Source of the DNA: Paenibacillus sp. FSL H7-0737
GTDB taxonomy: Bacteria; Bacillota; Bacilli; Paenibacillales; Paenibacillaceae
Reading direction: 5' to 3'
NCBI RefSeq assembly: GCF_000758545.1
Contig: NZ_CP009279.1
Location: forward strand, 6,200,001-6,264,000
Length of the DNA stretch: 64,000 nt
Positions 36,301-44,264 of the stretch are shown one piece after another; the stretch's first letter is position 1; every line of letters starts with the position of its first letter. A program made the translations under genes and the position numbers. The notes beneath the pieces were generated by a model. That model was not told the origin of the DNA. It ran no database searches and saw only the letters and a program-made list of their open reading frames with translations.

Positions 36301-38018
36301 ACGAGAATCTATCTAATCAATTAGCGGCAGTTCCGCAAAATGGAACAACAGAGCTGAAAGATGGTGGTTTATATGTGACAGGAAACCGTGCTGTTAACAT
36401 ATTTAACTTTACCGCAAACTATTTTAATCAAACAGGATGGACTAATGTTACTGCTCTTTCAGGTTCTACTATGATCTATACCATTACCGGATCAACTGTT
36501 AATGTCCATAAAGCCTTTGCTCTGCCTCAAGATACGACAGGAAACAACATCCTTTATAACTTTCCAGATGCAACAACGGTCAATATCTCAGGAGTTGAAA
36601 TTAGAGGTTCGATCCTAGCTCCCAAAGCAGCATTAAGTATTAGCAACGGGAATGTTTATGGAAATGTAATCGCTGCTTCCCTGAATACTGCATCATGCTT
36701 AATTGATATTCTGCCATACAGAGGACCCGTTCCTGTACCAACACCAACTTCGACACCATCGCCGACACCGACATCAATACCATCGCCAACAGTAACGCCG
36801 TCGCCGACTTCTAATCCGCCGGTGCGAACGACCATTAAATTCCCTGAGATGACGATTACCGCTATCGACAGAATAACTACTTTAGAGTTAAGTGGAGCAC
36901 AACTTTTATTAGGAGATAGCCAAATGCTTCATCTGATTATTAAGCCGTCGGAGAAATTTAATCAACTGATCTGGACATCAAGCAACGATAATATTGTTAG
37001 TGTTAGTCCATTAGGCGTCGTGTTTGGTAATAAGGTTGGCTCTGCTGAAATTACAGTAGCCTCTAACGATGGAAGTAATCTTATTAGTAAGGCTACTGTT
37101 ACTGTCTTGGATCCCCAATTAAATATTGAAGGACCTAACCGCGCTCTTGTAAATGAGAAAATAGATTTCACGGCTGACTATAAAAACACAAATGAATCGG
37201 GAGTTCAATATTCATGGAGCATCGTGGATGCAAATGGTTTACCAACAAATAATGTTACTCTTGATACTCTTGATAGCACGCCTAAAACTACCAGTTTCAC
37301 AGCTAACAAATCAGGAGAGTACAGGTTAACTGTTACTGTAACCTCTAATTTAAATTCAATAGGAATTCGAAAAACGATACCAATAACCGTTGGTCTTGAT
37401 TCTTTGACAATTACCGGACCAAAAAAAGTGCCATATGAAGGAACCACTGACTTAAGTGTTAGTACCATTCCTGACAGCGCAAGTAATGAACAGTTTGAAT
37501 GGAGTTTGGTCAACGACAGTGATCTTAAATATGCTGGATTCGTCACGGTAGATAATCCTATTCCAGTTTCCAAAATAATAACTTACGACAAGAGGGTTAG
37601 TGTAAAGGGGCTAGAATCGAAAAATGATATACAGATTCAAGTTAAAGCCGTTGGAATCACCAGTAATATCCACAACATAATTGTGCCTAAACCAGGGTTG
37701 GTATTCTATCCCGATTCAGGAATAATCATGGAAGGTGAATCCCTAAATTTATTAACACTCTTAAATACACGGGATCCTTTTGGGGCTCTACCTACTAGCC
37801 TTATAAACAAAATGCACTGGGAGATTGTTAGCAACAAATCGGGTGAAGACGCTTCTAAACCAGCTATTCTACAAGTACAAAACGGACTCTATCGTGGAAT
37901 CAGTAAAGGCCAAGCAACGATTAGAGCCTATTATTTCACTTTAAGTAATGAGATGATTGAAGCATTCTACACAATATATATTATTGGATCACAAGATACT
38001 ATTGAGAATCGCTACTAA
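33396..38018 (+). CDS. Large secreted multidomain surface protein (choice-of-anchor A and Ig-like domains)
   Basis: The protein has about 1540 residues. It begins with a signal or anchor helix (about 8-28). The N-terminal third (to about 570) resembles DUF5057-type proteins and contains 'YDAIYIGKGTYSTSGVSG' and 'YDMLIFGFRDIYNDK'. Residues about 570-860 look like Ig-like or isopeptide-type domains. A choice-of-anchor-A-type region follows (about 863-1110, 'GLGIAGDYNAFIFGKAT', 'YAIVTGGNLNFTNG'), then a Pro/Thr/Ser linker (about 1112-1145), a Big_2-like Ig domain and further beta domains. No LPXTG or SLH anchor is visible at the C-terminus. It lies divergently between the pilus machinery and minor-pilin genes, so a pilus-linked adhesin role is plausible but inferred. 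The gene is more AT-rich than its surroundings by eye. Confidence 0.75.
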   Translation: MKFASNKRIYLFTVTILLLLLLVLPLKNHFTNVEASSNDYQIRMLEVTENGVSELASLKTGISGLIIDTMSMKRFVALRDDLDGRYDAIYIGKGTYSTSGVSGKDHNTKAVMNDITNLKAKEITNYFINKGLYVLINKEPFDKQTTNQRGILYNTFNTYRTLTPKSNVKFVDNNELNTWIENLKKDPSAQKDLLKQRPRIQITNKANIIDYSQNQEHVYKPGNTLSFKFNVSNVNSLNERPILAKLYMSVDKSIKMTENDVVAVQTLNQDPNGEIVYKLPNTYSGLLYWKLEIVDHLNPNKLKDFDSGTIQFLGKKTIVNILQVLPTIPNSERSSSLLRPENMTQSFLSNSSYELKITTKTISEFNTDIATQYTKDNKYGLNGVYDMLIFGFRDIYNDKAVLSELATQAVIDFTEVTKQSVMFTHDTVYQNNSNWVKNFKKITGQIEPETNLGLNAPNPSTTVKPINDGLLTQYPFYLSTINANNEQTNIITPQIATTHNQYFTLNLEDPSVIPWYNIIGSSRDVDDSWNHYYTYSKGNVTYSGTGHVFGTSSVQFPVWEQKLFVNTMYRAYIGANHAPEITVSTPQQDEIKPSYQNELLIDYVVEDPDLKDRDLFTTIRFKSGNTYLPNTGMAEKAILSGETIHQVFPNPLPRGGKLTIEITARDKQGAYAAPKIIDITILEAKSNLELSRELSTNVSTNGEVAKNEPFTITYIIQAKPVPFEEVSTTNQSSEHQVISNIVFRDILPANIKLEASGLPDGMTNPSGSVGTGLALEKSLNNITYTLKNVNGIKTFLPDSNEPIKFSINVSANVAATYKFDNALVDFVDIHAVPSASPTPTATAVVTASPTPSTTNFNPSVSTTGSGLGIAGDYNAFIFGKATVTASLKGNLAAGGDVTTSGVDINMSNGNKVPYAIVTGGNLNFTNGTVYGNIIHQGEFNRVDSGSIISGTYTKVNDTLIDFSAAKKYYENLSNQLAAVPQNGTTELKDGGLYVTGNRAVNIFNFTANYFNQTGWTNVTALSGSTMIYTITGSTVNVHKAFALPQDTTGNNILYNFPDATTVNISGVEIRGSILAPKAALSISNGNVYGNVIAASLNTASCLIDILPYRGPVPVPTPTSTPSPTPTSIPSPTVTPSPTSNPPVRTTIKFPEMTITAIDRITTLELSGAQLLLGDSQMLHLIIKPSEKFNQLIWTSSNDNIVSVSPLGVVFGNKVGSAEITVASNDGSNLISKATVTVLDPQLNIEGPNRALVNEKIDFTADYKNTNESGVQYSWSIVDANGLPTNNVTLDTLDSTPKTTSFTANKSGEYRLTVTVTSNLNSIGIRKTIPITVGLDSLTITGPKKVPYEGTTDLSVSTIPDSASNEQFEWSLVNDSDLKYAGFVTVDNPIPVSKIITYDKRVSVKGLESKNDIQIQVKAVGITSNIHNIIVPKPGLVFYPDSGIIMEGESLNLLTLLNTRDPFGALPTSLINKMHWEIVSNKSGEDASKPAILQVQNGLYRGISKGQATIRAYYFTLSNEMIEAFYTIYIIGSQDTIENRY

Positions 38019-38046
38019 AGCACCTCGAATTCTGTTAAATAATGAG

Positions 38047-38085
38047 AAAACAGCCGATCAGATACTGATCGGCTGCTTTCTAATC
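38047..38085. terminator. Convergent terminator after the large surface protein gene
   Basis: The stem CAGCCGATCAG/CTGATCGGCTG (38051-38061 with 38065-38075) is flanked by AAAA on the left and CTTTC on the right and lies between converging genes. Confidence 0.7.
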
Positions 38086-38093
38086 TGCGCCCA

Positions 38094-39866
38094 TTACTTA
38101 CCTGGAGTCAGCAATTCGATGGGACCTACATGAACGTTTATTTGATTCACACGTGGCAGTCCCACATTTTGGTCTTCAAATACTTGTTCATTATAATTAA
38201 CAATAAAACGAGGGGGCTCAACCTCCGTCTGGATATCAAAATTAAAGTTTGCAGATCCTGTCTCCTTCTTGACTTTGCCAACAACCGCATTGATAATCAA
38301 ATCTCCTTTAGCAAAAAAGCCGCCATCGAGTGAAAATATAGAGCCCACGCCGTACAACTCTGCCGTACTATCCGTATAAAAAAAGGCTCTTAATCTTGTA
38401 GCCTCATTTTTAAACTCTTCAACCCGATTGATAAGTATAGCTCCCTTTGAGATCAATACAAGTTCTTTACTTCCGCTACCTGCGATCGGTATTCCTGATA
38501 TCGTAGCATCCACAATATCAGTTTTTCCAAGCACAAACATAGTAGAATCAAATTCAGCTTTTCCTCTGATATATAAATTCCCTGTCACCAAAATGTTGCT
38601 TTGGACAATGGCCGTTGAATAACTATCTATTGTTAAATCACCGTTTACAATGAGCCAATGAGCCCCAGTGCTTAGATTAAGCTTAGAAGTATCCCTTATC
38701 TGATTTAACATAACTCCATCCAACTTTAGATTGCCTATAAAGATCGTGCTTCTCTCCAATCGCTCAAGGTTTTGCTTCAGTGATAGCTTTGCTTCTTCGA
38801 AAAGTCTATGTTTCTCCTGCTCCTTCTCTTCATCTGTATTACCAGTTGCAATGTCCTCAAAATCTTCTAACATAGGCATCCATAAGGTGGAAATGTCCCC
38901 GGGTTGCTGAAGCGAGGTAATTAATCTTGTTCCTCTAGCAGTGGGGACTTCACCACTATTAGATCCAGCCGCTCCATAATATCTATCGCTGAATACCTTC
39001 TTATTTCCAGCCGACCCTGAAGCTTCAGCAACTTTATCCAAAAAGGAATCTTCCACATTCACTTGGACAAACGTCGTTTTCTTTTTGATCTTTGCCTTTT
39101 CAACGATCGTCTTCACCCTATTATCTAGTGAAGAATAGTCGGCATCATCAATTGTCGGTACCTTTTCAAATATATCCCCTGTTCTGGAATAAAGCAGATC
39201 GTTCATTGATTGAATATGAGCCTCTCCATCGATTAAAGGAAATAGACTGCGTTTTTCCAAATCTGCGTTATGTTTATACTTAGCCACCTGGCTAACTTTT
39301 AATTGATTTCCAGCATAAATATTCCCCTGAATATAAGGAGCGCCATTCAAATAGATCGTTCCCTCAGAACCCAATGAATAATTCAAAAAATCTGGGAATG
39401 TCGTAATGACAACCTTTTGTTGCAACGTTCTTAACACGCCGTTCACTGTTGCATTGGCTTTAATCGCAACTACATGCTTACTACTTGTAGAACTGCCATC
39501 GAGAGTAATTCCCGTGATTTCATTGCTAGCTCCCTGTAAACTTGTATCGGTAACAAAAGCTCCTTTATTAGAATTGAGCCCCCTTAAAAACATCTCAATT
39601 TCTTGATCAAACTGTGCCTGAGTAGTATTACTACTAACTTGTATTTTCTTATTTAAATTTGCTGTAATATAAGCAATCGCCTCATCAATCGATTTCTGTG
39701 CTAAATGAAGGCTTTGTACATCATTCTCACGAGTCTCTGCACGCCTAGCCCCTCCAATCGTAGCACTAAGCACTGTAACTCCCAAAATAGTGAGCAATAG
39801 GACGATAAACATTACAAGTACCAAAGCCGACCCTCTTTCTGATCGGAGGCTTGCTCGCCTCAACAT
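38094..39866 (-). CDS. PilX-like pilus assembly protein with a very large C-terminal domain
   Basis: The 590-residue product starts with a basic stretch and 'RGSALVLVMFIVLLLTILG', the pattern of PilX_N-type pilus proteins, which lack the usual GFTLIE leader. It continues with the amphipathic segment 'DVQSLHLAQKSIDEAIAYI'. PilX-type minor pilins are usually about 160-200 residues, so this one carries some 450 extra. Part of that (about 430-560) has repeated short strand patterns such as 'LIVNGDLTIDS', 'NILVTGNLYIRG' and 'LVLISKGAILIN', suggesting a beta-solenoid. The start at 39866 follows AGGAGAAC and lies 13 bases after the previous gene's stop; an ATG at 39923 would overlap that gene. Confidence 0.75.
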   Translation of the reverse strand: MLRRASLRSERGSALVLVMFIVLLLTILGVTVLSATIGGARRAETRENDVQSLHLAQKSIDEAIAYITANLNKKIQVSSNTTQAQFDQEIEMFLRGLNSNKGAFVTDTSLQGASNEITGITLDGSSTSSKHVVAIKANATVNGVLRTLQQKVVITTFPDFLNYSLGSEGTIYLNGAPYIQGNIYAGNQLKVSQVAKYKHNADLEKRSLFPLIDGEAHIQSMNDLLYSRTGDIFEKVPTIDDADYSSLDNRVKTIVEKAKIKKKTTFVQVNVEDSFLDKVAEASGSAGNKKVFSDRYYGAAGSNSGEVPTARGTRLITSLQQPGDISTLWMPMLEDFEDIATGNTDEEKEQEKHRLFEEAKLSLKQNLERLERSTIFIGNLKLDGVMLNQIRDTSKLNLSTGAHWLIVNGDLTIDSYSTAIVQSNILVTGNLYIRGKAEFDSTMFVLGKTDIVDATISGIPIAGSGSKELVLISKGAILINRVEEFKNEATRLRAFFYTDSTAELYGVGSIFSLDGGFFAKGDLIINAVVGKVKKETGSANFNFDIQTEVEPPRFIVNYNEQVFEDQNVGLPRVNQINVHVGPIELLTPGK

Positions 39867-39879
39867 CTCTGTTCTCCTC

Positions 39880-40401
39880 CTAAAATCCAAATTGGCTTTC
39901 CAATTCCATTTTATCTGCATCATTTCCCTTATACTTTAATACCAGCTTAATCTGGATCAGACCGGAGTTGCAAAGCGAGGCTACATTACATGATCTACCA
40001 TCTGATGTGGAAGCGGTTATGATAGAACCAGCCATTTTCGATTGTACCGCAAGAGGAGAACCAGACTCAGCCCCGCTTTCTTTGCCATTTATAACGACTT
40101 CATTTCCTGATACCCGAATTACACGCGGAGAACTCCCGTCTTTTATTAATTCAATTCCTCCAGAAATGTTTTGTAGCCGTTCAGGACTATATGTATAGAG
40201 TTCAGTAATAATAGAGGACATGATCAGATCCGCCTCGTCGCGTAAAGCATTCTGAATTGAGATTTTATGATAGCTTCGAAAGCCGTACATAGTAACTCCA
40301 GATATTAGGCCGACTATCATTGCAAATACAGTGAGTGCCGCAATTAATTCCACCAAGGTAAAACCTTGTTCCGACCTAAGTCTTTTAGCGGATTTTTTCA
40401 T
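39880..40401 (-). CDS. PilW-like minor pilin
   Basis: A 173-residue prepilin with the leader 'MKKSAKRLRSEQG' cleaved before 'FTLVELIAALTVFAMI'. The mature protein has Glu5, a hydrophobic helix and a globular domain with two cysteines (about 136 and 142, 'SCNVASLC'). It sits second in a three-gene set with the PilV-like gene upstream (17-base overlap) and the PilX-like gene downstream. This order and the long PilX-like partner suggest a pilus tip or priming complex. The exact minor pilin name is an inference from order and leader type. Confidence 0.75.
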   Translation of the reverse strand: MKKSAKRLRSEQGFTLVELIAALTVFAMIVGLISGVTMYGFRSYHKISIQNALRDEADLIMSSIITELYTYSPERLQNISGGIELIKDGSSPRVIRVSGNEVVINGKESGAESGSPLAVQSKMAGSIITASTSDGRSCNVASLCNSGLIQIKLVLKYKGNDADKMELESQFGF

Positions 40402-40915
40402 CAGTTATGTATCCCTCCAACATTACGTTATAAGCGGGCTGTTCATTATTTTCTACTCGTCTTACCTCAACTTTAACGGGTATTAAATAATCCTTTACAG
40501 CTGATTTATCAATTGGAGTAGTGAACGGATTATCGACTAATTCCGGTTGATAGATAATATTGATCTTATAACGGATATCGTTAACTGTTGGATTCAATAC
40601 ATTCGCCAAGGCTGTCATGTTTGAGAATAAATTACTATAGCTACAGTTGACTAGGGTACACTCTTCAGCTTCTATCGCATCGTTCCCCTTCGTTATGAAA
40701 TAATCCTTCATCTCCTTAAAATCCTGTTTCTCCACATAAAACAGCGCGTTCCGCGCCAGATTGACCATAATCGTCTTGTTTTGGTTCGATTTAGAGTAAC
40801 TCATGGCGTTTGTAAAGTAAGACGTAAGTACCAGTGAAACTATCGATAAGATCACAATAGCGGCCAGCACTTCGATCAATGTAAATCCTTTTTCCTGCTT
40901 TAGGCCTGATTTCAT
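40385..40915 (-). CDS. PilV-like minor pilin
   Basis: A 176-residue prepilin with the short leader 'MKSGLKQEKG' cleaved before 'FTLIEVLAAIVILSIV'. The 'FTLIEVL.A..IL' version of the helix is typical of PilV/GspI-type minor pilins. The globular part has two cysteines (about residues 79 and 83). It is the first gene of the minor-pilin operon and overlaps the PilW-like gene. The prepilin peptidase in the same region would process it. Confidence 0.77.
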   Translation of the reverse strand: MKSGLKQEKGFTLIEVLAAIVILSIVSLVLTSYFTNAMSYSKSNQNKTIMVNLARNALFYVEKQDFKEMKDYFITKGNDAIEAEECTLVNCSYSNLFSNMTALANVLNPTVNDIRYKINIIYQPELVDNPFTTPIDKSAVKDYLIPVKVEVRRVENNEQPAYNVMLEGYITDEKIR

Positions 40916-41103
40916 CCTACTTTCTTCCTCCCGCCTACGAGAATGCTTTCATATTTGCACGTTTTTTCCTTAATTTTCTACTTCCATTATATTCTTTCAT
41001 ATCCAGCTACAGCAATCCTCAAAACCCTTATAATTCAGATATTTCTACAATATCTCTCACTTTTGCTCTGTGCTATTATTTGGAGAGAGAGGGGATGGAT
41101 GAA

Positions 41104-41892
41104 ATGGCTTTAATAGAGTGCAAATTTTATTCGGAAGTACTAGGATTGAATACCTCAATGACTGTAATTTTGCCGCAAAAAACAACCACACAAATCGGGA
41201 TGAGCAACGTAACTAGAGGCGAACTTCACCCTACGCTGTATTTGCTGCACGGTTTGTCAGACGATGATTCGATCTGGCTTCGCCGGACTTCTATAGAACG
41301 ATATGTAGCAGAGATGGGAATAGCTGTAGTTATGCCGAATGTACATCGCAGTTTCTACACGGATATGGCGGTTGGAGGCCGTTATTGGACCTTTATTAGT
41401 GAAGAGTTGCCAATGCTTGCGCGCTCGTTTTTCCCATTGTCAGATAAACGTGAGGAGAACTTTGTAGCTGGACTATCGATGGGTGGTTACGGGGCGATCA
41501 AGCTGGGACTGCGTAAACCGGAGTCTTTTGCAGCGGCAGCGAGTCTGTCAGGAGCACTCGATATGGCGCATAATTTCATGAACGCGGAAGATCCTACCGT
41601 CAAAAGCAAAGAATACGAAATGATCTTCGGAACAGAAGATATCGCCGGAACGCCCGAAGACCTTCTATGGCTGCTTGAGGAAGTGAACCGCTCCACAGGA
41701 CCGAAACCAGCGCTGTATCAATGCTGTGGCACAGGAGATTTCCTGTACACAGATAACTTGAAATTCCGCGATGCATGCCGAGCAACCTCCCTTGATTTCA
41801 CCTACGATGAAGGTCCTGGCAACCATGAATGGGGCTACTGGGATGCCAAAATCCGCGATATATTGGCTTGGCTACCGTTGAGTAATAACTAG
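41104..41892 (+). CDS. Esterase D/EstA-family serine esterase
   Basis: A cytosolic alpha/beta hydrolase of 262 residues. The nucleophile lies in 'GLSMGGYGA' (GxSxG), the oxyanion region in 'LYLLHGLSDDD', and the catalytic His in 'GPGNHEWGYWD', with an Asp expected in 'CGTGDFLY'. Relatives include tributyrin and acetyl esterases and S-formylglutathione hydrolases. The ATG at 41104 has GGGG nine bases before it, so the in-frame starts at 41080 and 41095 are less likely. A hairpin 20 bases downstream ends the transcript. The natural substrate is unknown. Confidence 0.85.
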   Translation: MALIECKFYSEVLGLNTSMTVILPQKTTTQIGMSNVTRGELHPTLYLLHGLSDDDSIWLRRTSIERYVAEMGIAVVMPNVHRSFYTDMAVGGRYWTFISEELPMLARSFFPLSDKREENFVAGLSMGGYGAIKLGLRKPESFAAAASLSGALDMAHNFMNAEDPTVKSKEYEMIFGTEDIAGTPEDLLWLLEEVNRSTGPKPALYQCCGTGDFLYTDNLKFRDACRATSLDFTYDEGPGNHEWGYWDAKIRDILAWLPLSNN

Positions 41893-41910
41893 CTTCTTCT
41901 AATAGACAAC

Positions 41911-41942
41911 AAAAAGGTGCAGCCATAAGCTACACCTTTAAT
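41911..41942 (+). terminator. Terminator of the esterase gene
   Basis: The stem AAAGGTGcAGC/GCTaCACCTTT (41913-41923 with 41929-41939) has a five-base loop and a weak T-rich tail. Confidence 0.6.
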
Positions 41943-41979
41943 ATCTGTTCTACTCAGATTACCCTCTTAGGAGGGTTCT

Positions 41980-42066
41980 TTTAAAATATAAGGATAGAGT
42001 ATAAGTTTCACACTACTGTATCCTTATATTTCTCGCTCAATTGCTTACCGTCCTTATAAGGACGCC
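41980..42066 (-). repeat. Interspersed hairpin repeat, family A copy 2
   Basis: Read on the minus strand this copy has the same order of elements as copy 1. The palindrome GTCCTTATAAGGAC (42050-42063) is followed by 'GAGCGAGAAATATAAGGATA' and a hairpin whose closing arm reads TATCCTTATATTTTAAAA. It starts nine bases past the stop codon of the PEP-hydrolase-like gene. Confidence 0.65.
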
Positions 42067-42074
42067 GAAGGCAA

Positions 42075-42911
42075 TTATGCTTGTTTGGTGATTTTTTTAA
42101 ATAATCCAGTCTGTTCTGTGATCCCTTTTTCAGCAGCAAATCTTTCAATACTGGATGCACCAAAGAATCCGTCTATACCTTCTGTCCGTTCAATTACATA
42201 CGCCGCATCCTCTGGCTCAGCAATCGGTCCACCGTGGCAAATAACCATAATATCTGGATTTACCGCTTTCCCTGCTTTAATAATCGCTTCAATTCTTTCT
42301 ACACAATCATCTAAAGTAAGAGCGGTCTTAGCTCCAATTGTACCTTTGGTAGTCAAGCCCATATGCGCCACCAGAATATCTGCGCCTGCTTCTGCCATAG
42401 CTTTAGCTTGTTCAGGATCAAATACGTAAGGAGTGGTGAGCATATCCAATTCATGCGCTGCTCTAATCATATCTACTTCTAAACCATACCCCATCCCAGT
42501 CTCTTCAAGGTTCTGTCTGAATACGCCATCAATCAAACCAACGGTTGGGAAGTTTTGCACGCCACTGAAACCTTGTTCCTTAAGTTGTTTTAAATAAACC
42601 TCCATCACTCTAAAAGGATCCGTTCCACATACGCCTGCTAATACGGGAGTATTTTTCACAACTGGCAATACCTCAGAACCCATTTCGACTACGATTTGGT
42701 TGGCATCCCCATAAGATAATAACCCTGCCAGTGATCCACGACCTGCCATTCTGTATCTTCCTGAATTATAAACAATCAGCATATCTGCTCCGCCAGCTTC
42801 ACTGCTTTTTGCAGTAATTCCTGTGCCGGCTCCCACGCCTAAAAGAATCTTTCCATTTGCCACTTCTTCTCTAAACTTCGCCATGATTTCAGTTCTTGTA
42901 TTTTTGTTCAT
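42075..42911 (-). CDS. PEP-hydrolase-like TIM-barrel protein
   Basis: A 278-residue protein of the family annotated as phosphoenolpyruvate hydrolase-like (PF09370), a TIM barrel. Features include 'GVGAGTGITAK', 'NSGRYRMAGRGSLAGLL', 'GTDPFR', 'NFPTVGLIDG', 'VAHMGLTTKG' and 'CHGGPIAEPEDA', with Gly-rich loops likely to bind a phosphate. The start at 42911 follows GGAGGCG. It lies 43 bases after the UPF0261 gene. In plants the same two domains form one protein (tomato Tm-1), so the two bacterial products probably act together. The reaction is not established; the PEP hydrolase name comes from a distant relative. Confidence 0.83.
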   Translation of the reverse strand: MNKNTRTEIMAKFREEVANGKILLGVGAGTGITAKSSEAGGADMLIVYNSGRYRMAGRGSLAGLLSYGDANQIVVEMGSEVLPVVKNTPVLAGVCGTDPFRVMEVYLKQLKEQGFSGVQNFPTVGLIDGVFRQNLEETGMGYGLEVDMIRAAHELDMLTTPYVFDPEQAKAMAEAGADILVAHMGLTTKGTIGAKTALTLDDCVERIEAIIKAGKAVNPDIMVICHGGPIAEPEDAAYVIERTEGIDGFFGASSIERFAAEKGITEQTGLFKKITKQA

Positions 42912-42954
42912 GTGTAACGCCTCCATTTAAATATTTATTTATCTTATAAAAGCC

Positions 42955-44163
42955 TTATTTGCTCATGAGATCTATTAGCTTCTGAGCTGCTGCTTCTGCA
43001 AACTCTAAATCATTAATGGCACAATCCATCTCGATAACCTCGACAACATTTCTGTTCACACCATTTCTTAAGGTATCAAATAACATTTGATCTTCCTCTA
43101 CCCCGTAAAAAGCTTCCCCTGCAACATCAATCCCGGATATCCCTTTAAGCGGCAGCATTAACACTGTTTTCTCTTTGGCCATATTTAATTTCTCGACAAG
43201 CTTTTTGCCGATGGCTTCATTCTCTTCTACTGTTGTTCTCATCAAAGTAACTGTAGGGTTATGCTTATAGAACTTATGTCCAGCAAATTTCTCAGGTACC
43301 GTATCATAAGGGCCAAAGTTGCACATATCAAGCGCGCCTACCGATACAACCTGTGGAATATGATGTTTTCCAGCAGCTTCTAACCGATGAGGTCCGGCAT
43401 TTAGCACACCGCCAATAATTTCGTCCGCCCATTCTGTTGTGGTCAGATCCAATACACCTTCAATAAAACCAGCCTCGATTAGCGCTTCCATGGACTGGCC
43501 ACCTACACCTGTTGCATGGAATACAAGCACTTCATATCCTCTAGCTTCAAGATAGTTACGAGCTGCCGTTACACAGGGGGTTGTTACCCCAAACATTGTT
43601 GTAGCTACTAATGGTTTTTTCTCTATCACTTGTTTATTCTCAAATTTAAGCATACCGGCGATGGCGAAGGCCGCATTGGTAAAAATCTTTGTTGAAATGG
43701 AGTTGAGTCCAGCAACATCCACTACGGATGGCATCATGACAATATCACTAGTGCCTACATATGGAGCAGTATTCCCTGAAGCTACGGTCGAAACCATCAC
43801 TTTTGGTACACCAATAGGCAATGCCCGCATACCAGGGGTTACAAGTGAAGTCCCTCCAGTGCCCCCAAAGGAGATAATTCCATCAAATTTGCCTTGCTTA
43901 TATAATTCAGGTACTAATTTTTCCATACCTTTGGCTAATAATTCTGTTGCTAGTGCCCTATCTTTCTTGGCAACGAGCTCATCTATACTTACACCCGCGG
44001 CTGCTGCTACTTCTCGGTTAGAGATATCCGGTGTAAAGGTGGGTTCAAACACACCCGTATGAATCGTGAACGTACCCAGTTCCAAGCTTTCCAGCAAACT
44101 TTTAATGTAGAGATATTCTTCACCCTTGGTGTCAAAAGTTCCGGCAATGGCAATCGTCTTCAT
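42955..44163 (-). CDS. UPF0261 / Tm-1-like ATP-binding domain protein
   Basis: A 402-residue cytosolic protein of the UPF0261 family. The N-terminus 'KTIAIAGTFDTKGEEYLYI' and 'SFGGTGGTSLVTPGMRALPIG' (Gly-rich loop) are family hallmarks, as is 'VFHATGVGGQSMEALI' later. It corresponds to the N-terminal half of plant Tm-1, which binds ATP. The start at 44163 follows GAGGAGG; the ATG at 44196 would put the start inside the terminator's T run. The gene is the first of a two-gene operon with the TIM-barrel gene and follows the regulator gene on the same strand. Its biochemical activity is unknown. Confidence 0.85.
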   Translation of the reverse strand: MKTIAIAGTFDTKGEEYLYIKSLLESLELGTFTIHTGVFEPTFTPDISNREVAAAAGVSIDELVAKKDRALATELLAKGMEKLVPELYKQGKFDGIISFGGTGGTSLVTPGMRALPIGVPKVMVSTVASGNTAPYVGTSDIVMMPSVVDVAGLNSISTKIFTNAAFAIAGMLKFENKQVIEKKPLVATTMFGVTTPCVTAARNYLEARGYEVLVFHATGVGGQSMEALIEAGFIEGVLDLTTTEWADEIIGGVLNAGPHRLEAAGKHHIPQVVSVGALDMCNFGPYDTVPEKFAGHKFYKHNPTVTLMRTTVEENEAIGKKLVEKLNMAKEKTVLMLPLKGISGIDVAGEAFYGVEEDQMLFDTLRNGVNRNVVEVIEMDCAINDLEFAEAAAQKLIDLMSK

Positions 44164-44192
44164 TTCTTCAACCTCCTCTTCAAATATCTGCA

Positions 44193-44232
44193 ACAAAAAA
44201 AAGCATGATCAACTTATGAGTTAATCATACTT
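44193..44232 (-). terminator. Terminator or leader hairpin between the regulator and the UPF0261 operon
   Basis: On the minus strand AAGTATGATTAACT pairs with AGTTGATCATGCTT (44219-44232 with 44201-44214) and eight T residues follow. Only about 29 bases separate the T run from the UPF0261 start codon. Confidence 0.75.
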
Positions 44233-44246
44233 CTTTGGTTTATGAA

Positions 44247-44260
44247 TGAAAACGCTTTTA
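44247..44260. promoter_or_regulatory. Candidate catabolite-responsive element (cre)
   Basis: TGAAAACGCTTTTA matches the Bacillus cre consensus TGWAANCGNTNWCA at 13 of 14 positions. It lies just past the stop codon of the AraC-fusion gene and 84 bases before the UPF0261 start, where CcpA binding could block the operon promoter. Confidence 0.45.
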
Positions 44261-44264
44261 TGTC

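Noticed and set aside
36728..36830. Repetitive CCNACN tract in the large surface gene, seen as a possible tandem repeat
   Set aside because: It is in frame and encodes a Pro/Thr/Ser linker, as does the similar tract near 61145-61210 in the SLH gene. This is ordinary linker coding.
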